Assembly: GCF_001879105.1 (NCBI RefSeq)
Contig: NZ_MLCF01000011.1
Span: 1 to 64,000 of the forward strand
Length of the DNA stretch: 64,000 nt
Direction: 5' to 3'
DNA from: Mangrovactinospora gilvigrisea
GTDB taxonomy: Bacteria; Actinomycetota; Actinomycetes; Streptomycetales; Streptomycetaceae
The notes beneath the pieces are model-generated. The model saw only the letters and a program-made list of their open reading frames with translations, was not told the origin of the DNA and did no database searches. The position numbers and the translations under genes were made by a program. Of this stretch, positions 62,930 through 64,000 are shown piece after piece. Every line of letters starts with the position of its first letter. Position 1 is the first letter of the stretch.

Positions 62930-63393
62930 GTTCGTTGAGCCTTGCCGCGCCGTGCCCCCGCACAGCTCCCCGGCGTCCCCCCATGCCGAGACACCACTTT
63001 GTTTCCCGGGGCATGACAGCGGAGTTGAGCGTAGCGGGGCAGGTGCACCGGAGGGGAGTGCTCCGACAGGGAAAGTCCTGTGGAGGAAGGAAATTGACGC
63101 ACAGTCACCTGGCCCGGGGGTCTACCATGCTCCGCCGCCCCCGGCCGGGCGCGGGCCTGCCCCGGCGCGCGGCGTCCGCGCTGCTGGTGGCGGTGGACCG
63201 GGGGACGTCCCGGAGACGCAGTCGGGGAGGCCGGGGCGGTGCGGTCATACCTGGGTAGTAACGGCCGCGCCCCGCGGTACGCCGACGGATGCCCCGCAGT
63301 CGGTCACTGCGGGCGACGCGAGGACCCCCGGCGGGCACCGAAGATGGTCGAGTCCGGACAAGACCCATGGATCCGAGGATCGAGGAGCCACGC
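62930..63393. other. Gap between bldA-type tRNA and ABC ATPase
   Basis: No protein gene is supported in these 464 bp. On the minus strand it should carry the tRNA promoter. On the plus strand it should hold the promoter of the ATPase gene: TTGACG occurs at about 63093-63098, but I found no well-spaced -10. Confidence 0.4.
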
Positions 63394-64000
63394 GTGACCA
63401 CCACCCAGCCCCCCTTCGCGACGACCGGCGAGAGCAGCGCCGCCGCGCGGGCCACGGCCCTGACCAAGGTGTACGGCGAGGGCGAGACGCGCGTCGTGGC
63501 CCTCGACGGCATCGACGTCGAGTTCAGCCGCGGCCAGTTCACCGCCATCATGGGGCCGTCGGGCTCCGGCAAGTCGACGCTGATGCACTGCATGGCCGGC
63601 CTGGACGCGATAACCTCCGGCTCCGCCACCATCGGGGACGTCGAGCTGAGCCGGCTGAAGGACAAGCACCTCACCCGGCTGCGCCGGGACCGCATCGGGT
63701 TCGTCTTCCAGTCCTTCAACCTGGTGCCGACGCTCACCGCGATCGAGAACATCACCCTGACCATGGACATCGCCGGGCGGAAGCCCGACAGCCAGTGGCT
63801 GGACCAGATCGTCGACACCGTCGGCCTCCGCGACCGCCTCAAGCACCGCCCCGGCCAGCTCTCCGGCGGCCAGCAGCAGCGCGTCGCCTGCGCCCGCGCC
63901 CTCGCCGGCCGTCCCGAGATCGTCTTCGCGGACGAGCCCACCGGGAACCTCGACTCCCGGTCGGGCGCCGAGATCCTCTCCTTCCTCCGGGAGTCCGCCC
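63394..64000 (+). CDS. ABC transporter ATP-binding protein, LolD/MacB type (partial)
   Basis: The first 202 residues of an ATPase cut off by the right edge. Walker A is [18 protein letters not shown], the Q-loop is [15 protein letters not shown], the signature is [33 protein letters not shown], which also contains Walker B. This is the LolD/MacB/FtsE-like family paired with FtsX-type permeases that power extracytoplasmic transport or signalling. GTG at 63394 has GAGGAG upstream; an in-frame ATG at 63367 is possible. A permease is expected just beyond the window. Confidence 0.93.
   Translation, partial: MTTTQPPFATTGESSAAARATALTKVYGEGETRVVALDGIDVEFSRGQFTAIMGPSGSGKSTLMHCMAGLDAITSGSATIGDVELSRLKDKHLTRLRRDRIGFVFQSFNLVPTLTAIENITLTMDIAGRKPDSQWLDQIVDTVGLRDRLKHRPGQLSGGQQQRVACARALAGRPEIVFADEPTGNLDSRSGAEILSFLRESA

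Overview
The window looks like chromosomal core DNA of a Streptomyces or close relative. It is very GC-rich, GTG starts are common and one gene starts with TTG. Lineage markers include a WhiB-family regulator, the mycothiol enzyme Mca, an actinobacterial-type GreA, polyphosphate glucokinase, a c-di-AMP riboswitch in front of a muralytic-type gene, and a tRNA-Leu with anticodon UAA (the bldA type). I saw no rRNA, insertion sequence, prophage, CRISPR array or biosynthetic cluster.

Layout. Positions 1-309 are non-coding and hold a 63-bp perfect direct repeat. Positions 309-9753 carry two membrane proteins, polyphosphate glucokinase, a polytopic membrane protein, ispH, an OsmC-type protein, an APC permease and the xseA-xseB pair. 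Positions 9848-17489 are central carbon metabolism and regulation: class I fumarase, a DUF1707 protein, a WhiB-like regulator, glpX, a small membrane protein, a secreted SGNH lipoprotein and class II fumarase. Positions 17524-26007 are mostly cell envelope: an anchored secreted protein, an AI-2E family exporter, a transglycosylase-like secreted protein under a c-di-AMP riboswitch, PhoH, a class A penicillin-binding protein and a cis-prenyltransferase. Positions 26115-38395 are accessory transport and regulation: aldo-keto reductase, MFS with a divergent GlxA-type regulator, a helical protein behind a Fur-box-like operator, hemolysin III, a DHA2 exporter with its TetR, a YyaL-type protein, and a PadR operon. 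Positions 38753-41132 carry mca, a DUF4307 protein and greA. Positions 41235-44896 carry a DrrAB-type ABC exporter, a MarR regulator, a sigma-like factor and a small membrane protein. Positions 44916-55497 are rich in thiol and sulfur functions: metB-type enzyme, msrA, a SulP transporter, a Nudix-acetyltransferase fusion, glutathione peroxidase, cystathionine beta-synthase, an SGNH hydrolase and a thiolase. Positions 55722-64000 hold small unknown proteins, an ABC-2-like permease with a divergent TetR, an MFS protein, a KstD-like flavoprotein with an overlapping small partner, the bldA-type tRNA, and the start of a LolD/MacB-type ATPase cut by the window edge.

How parts fit together. Several exporters have a strong inverted repeat or repeat array inside or beside the promoter (31017-31048, 43188-43205, 58759-58790), and the PadR operon shows the same arrangement (35342-35359). 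Long GC-rich hairpins separate convergent pairs. I found no in-frame TTA codon in any predicted gene, so none of these genes appears to depend directly on the UAA tRNA encoded here.

The less-explained items are the regulatory arrays, the sigma factor/membrane-protein pair, the Fur-box-controlled helical protein, the structured intergenic hairpin at 51077-51143 and the duplicated 63-mer at the left edge.
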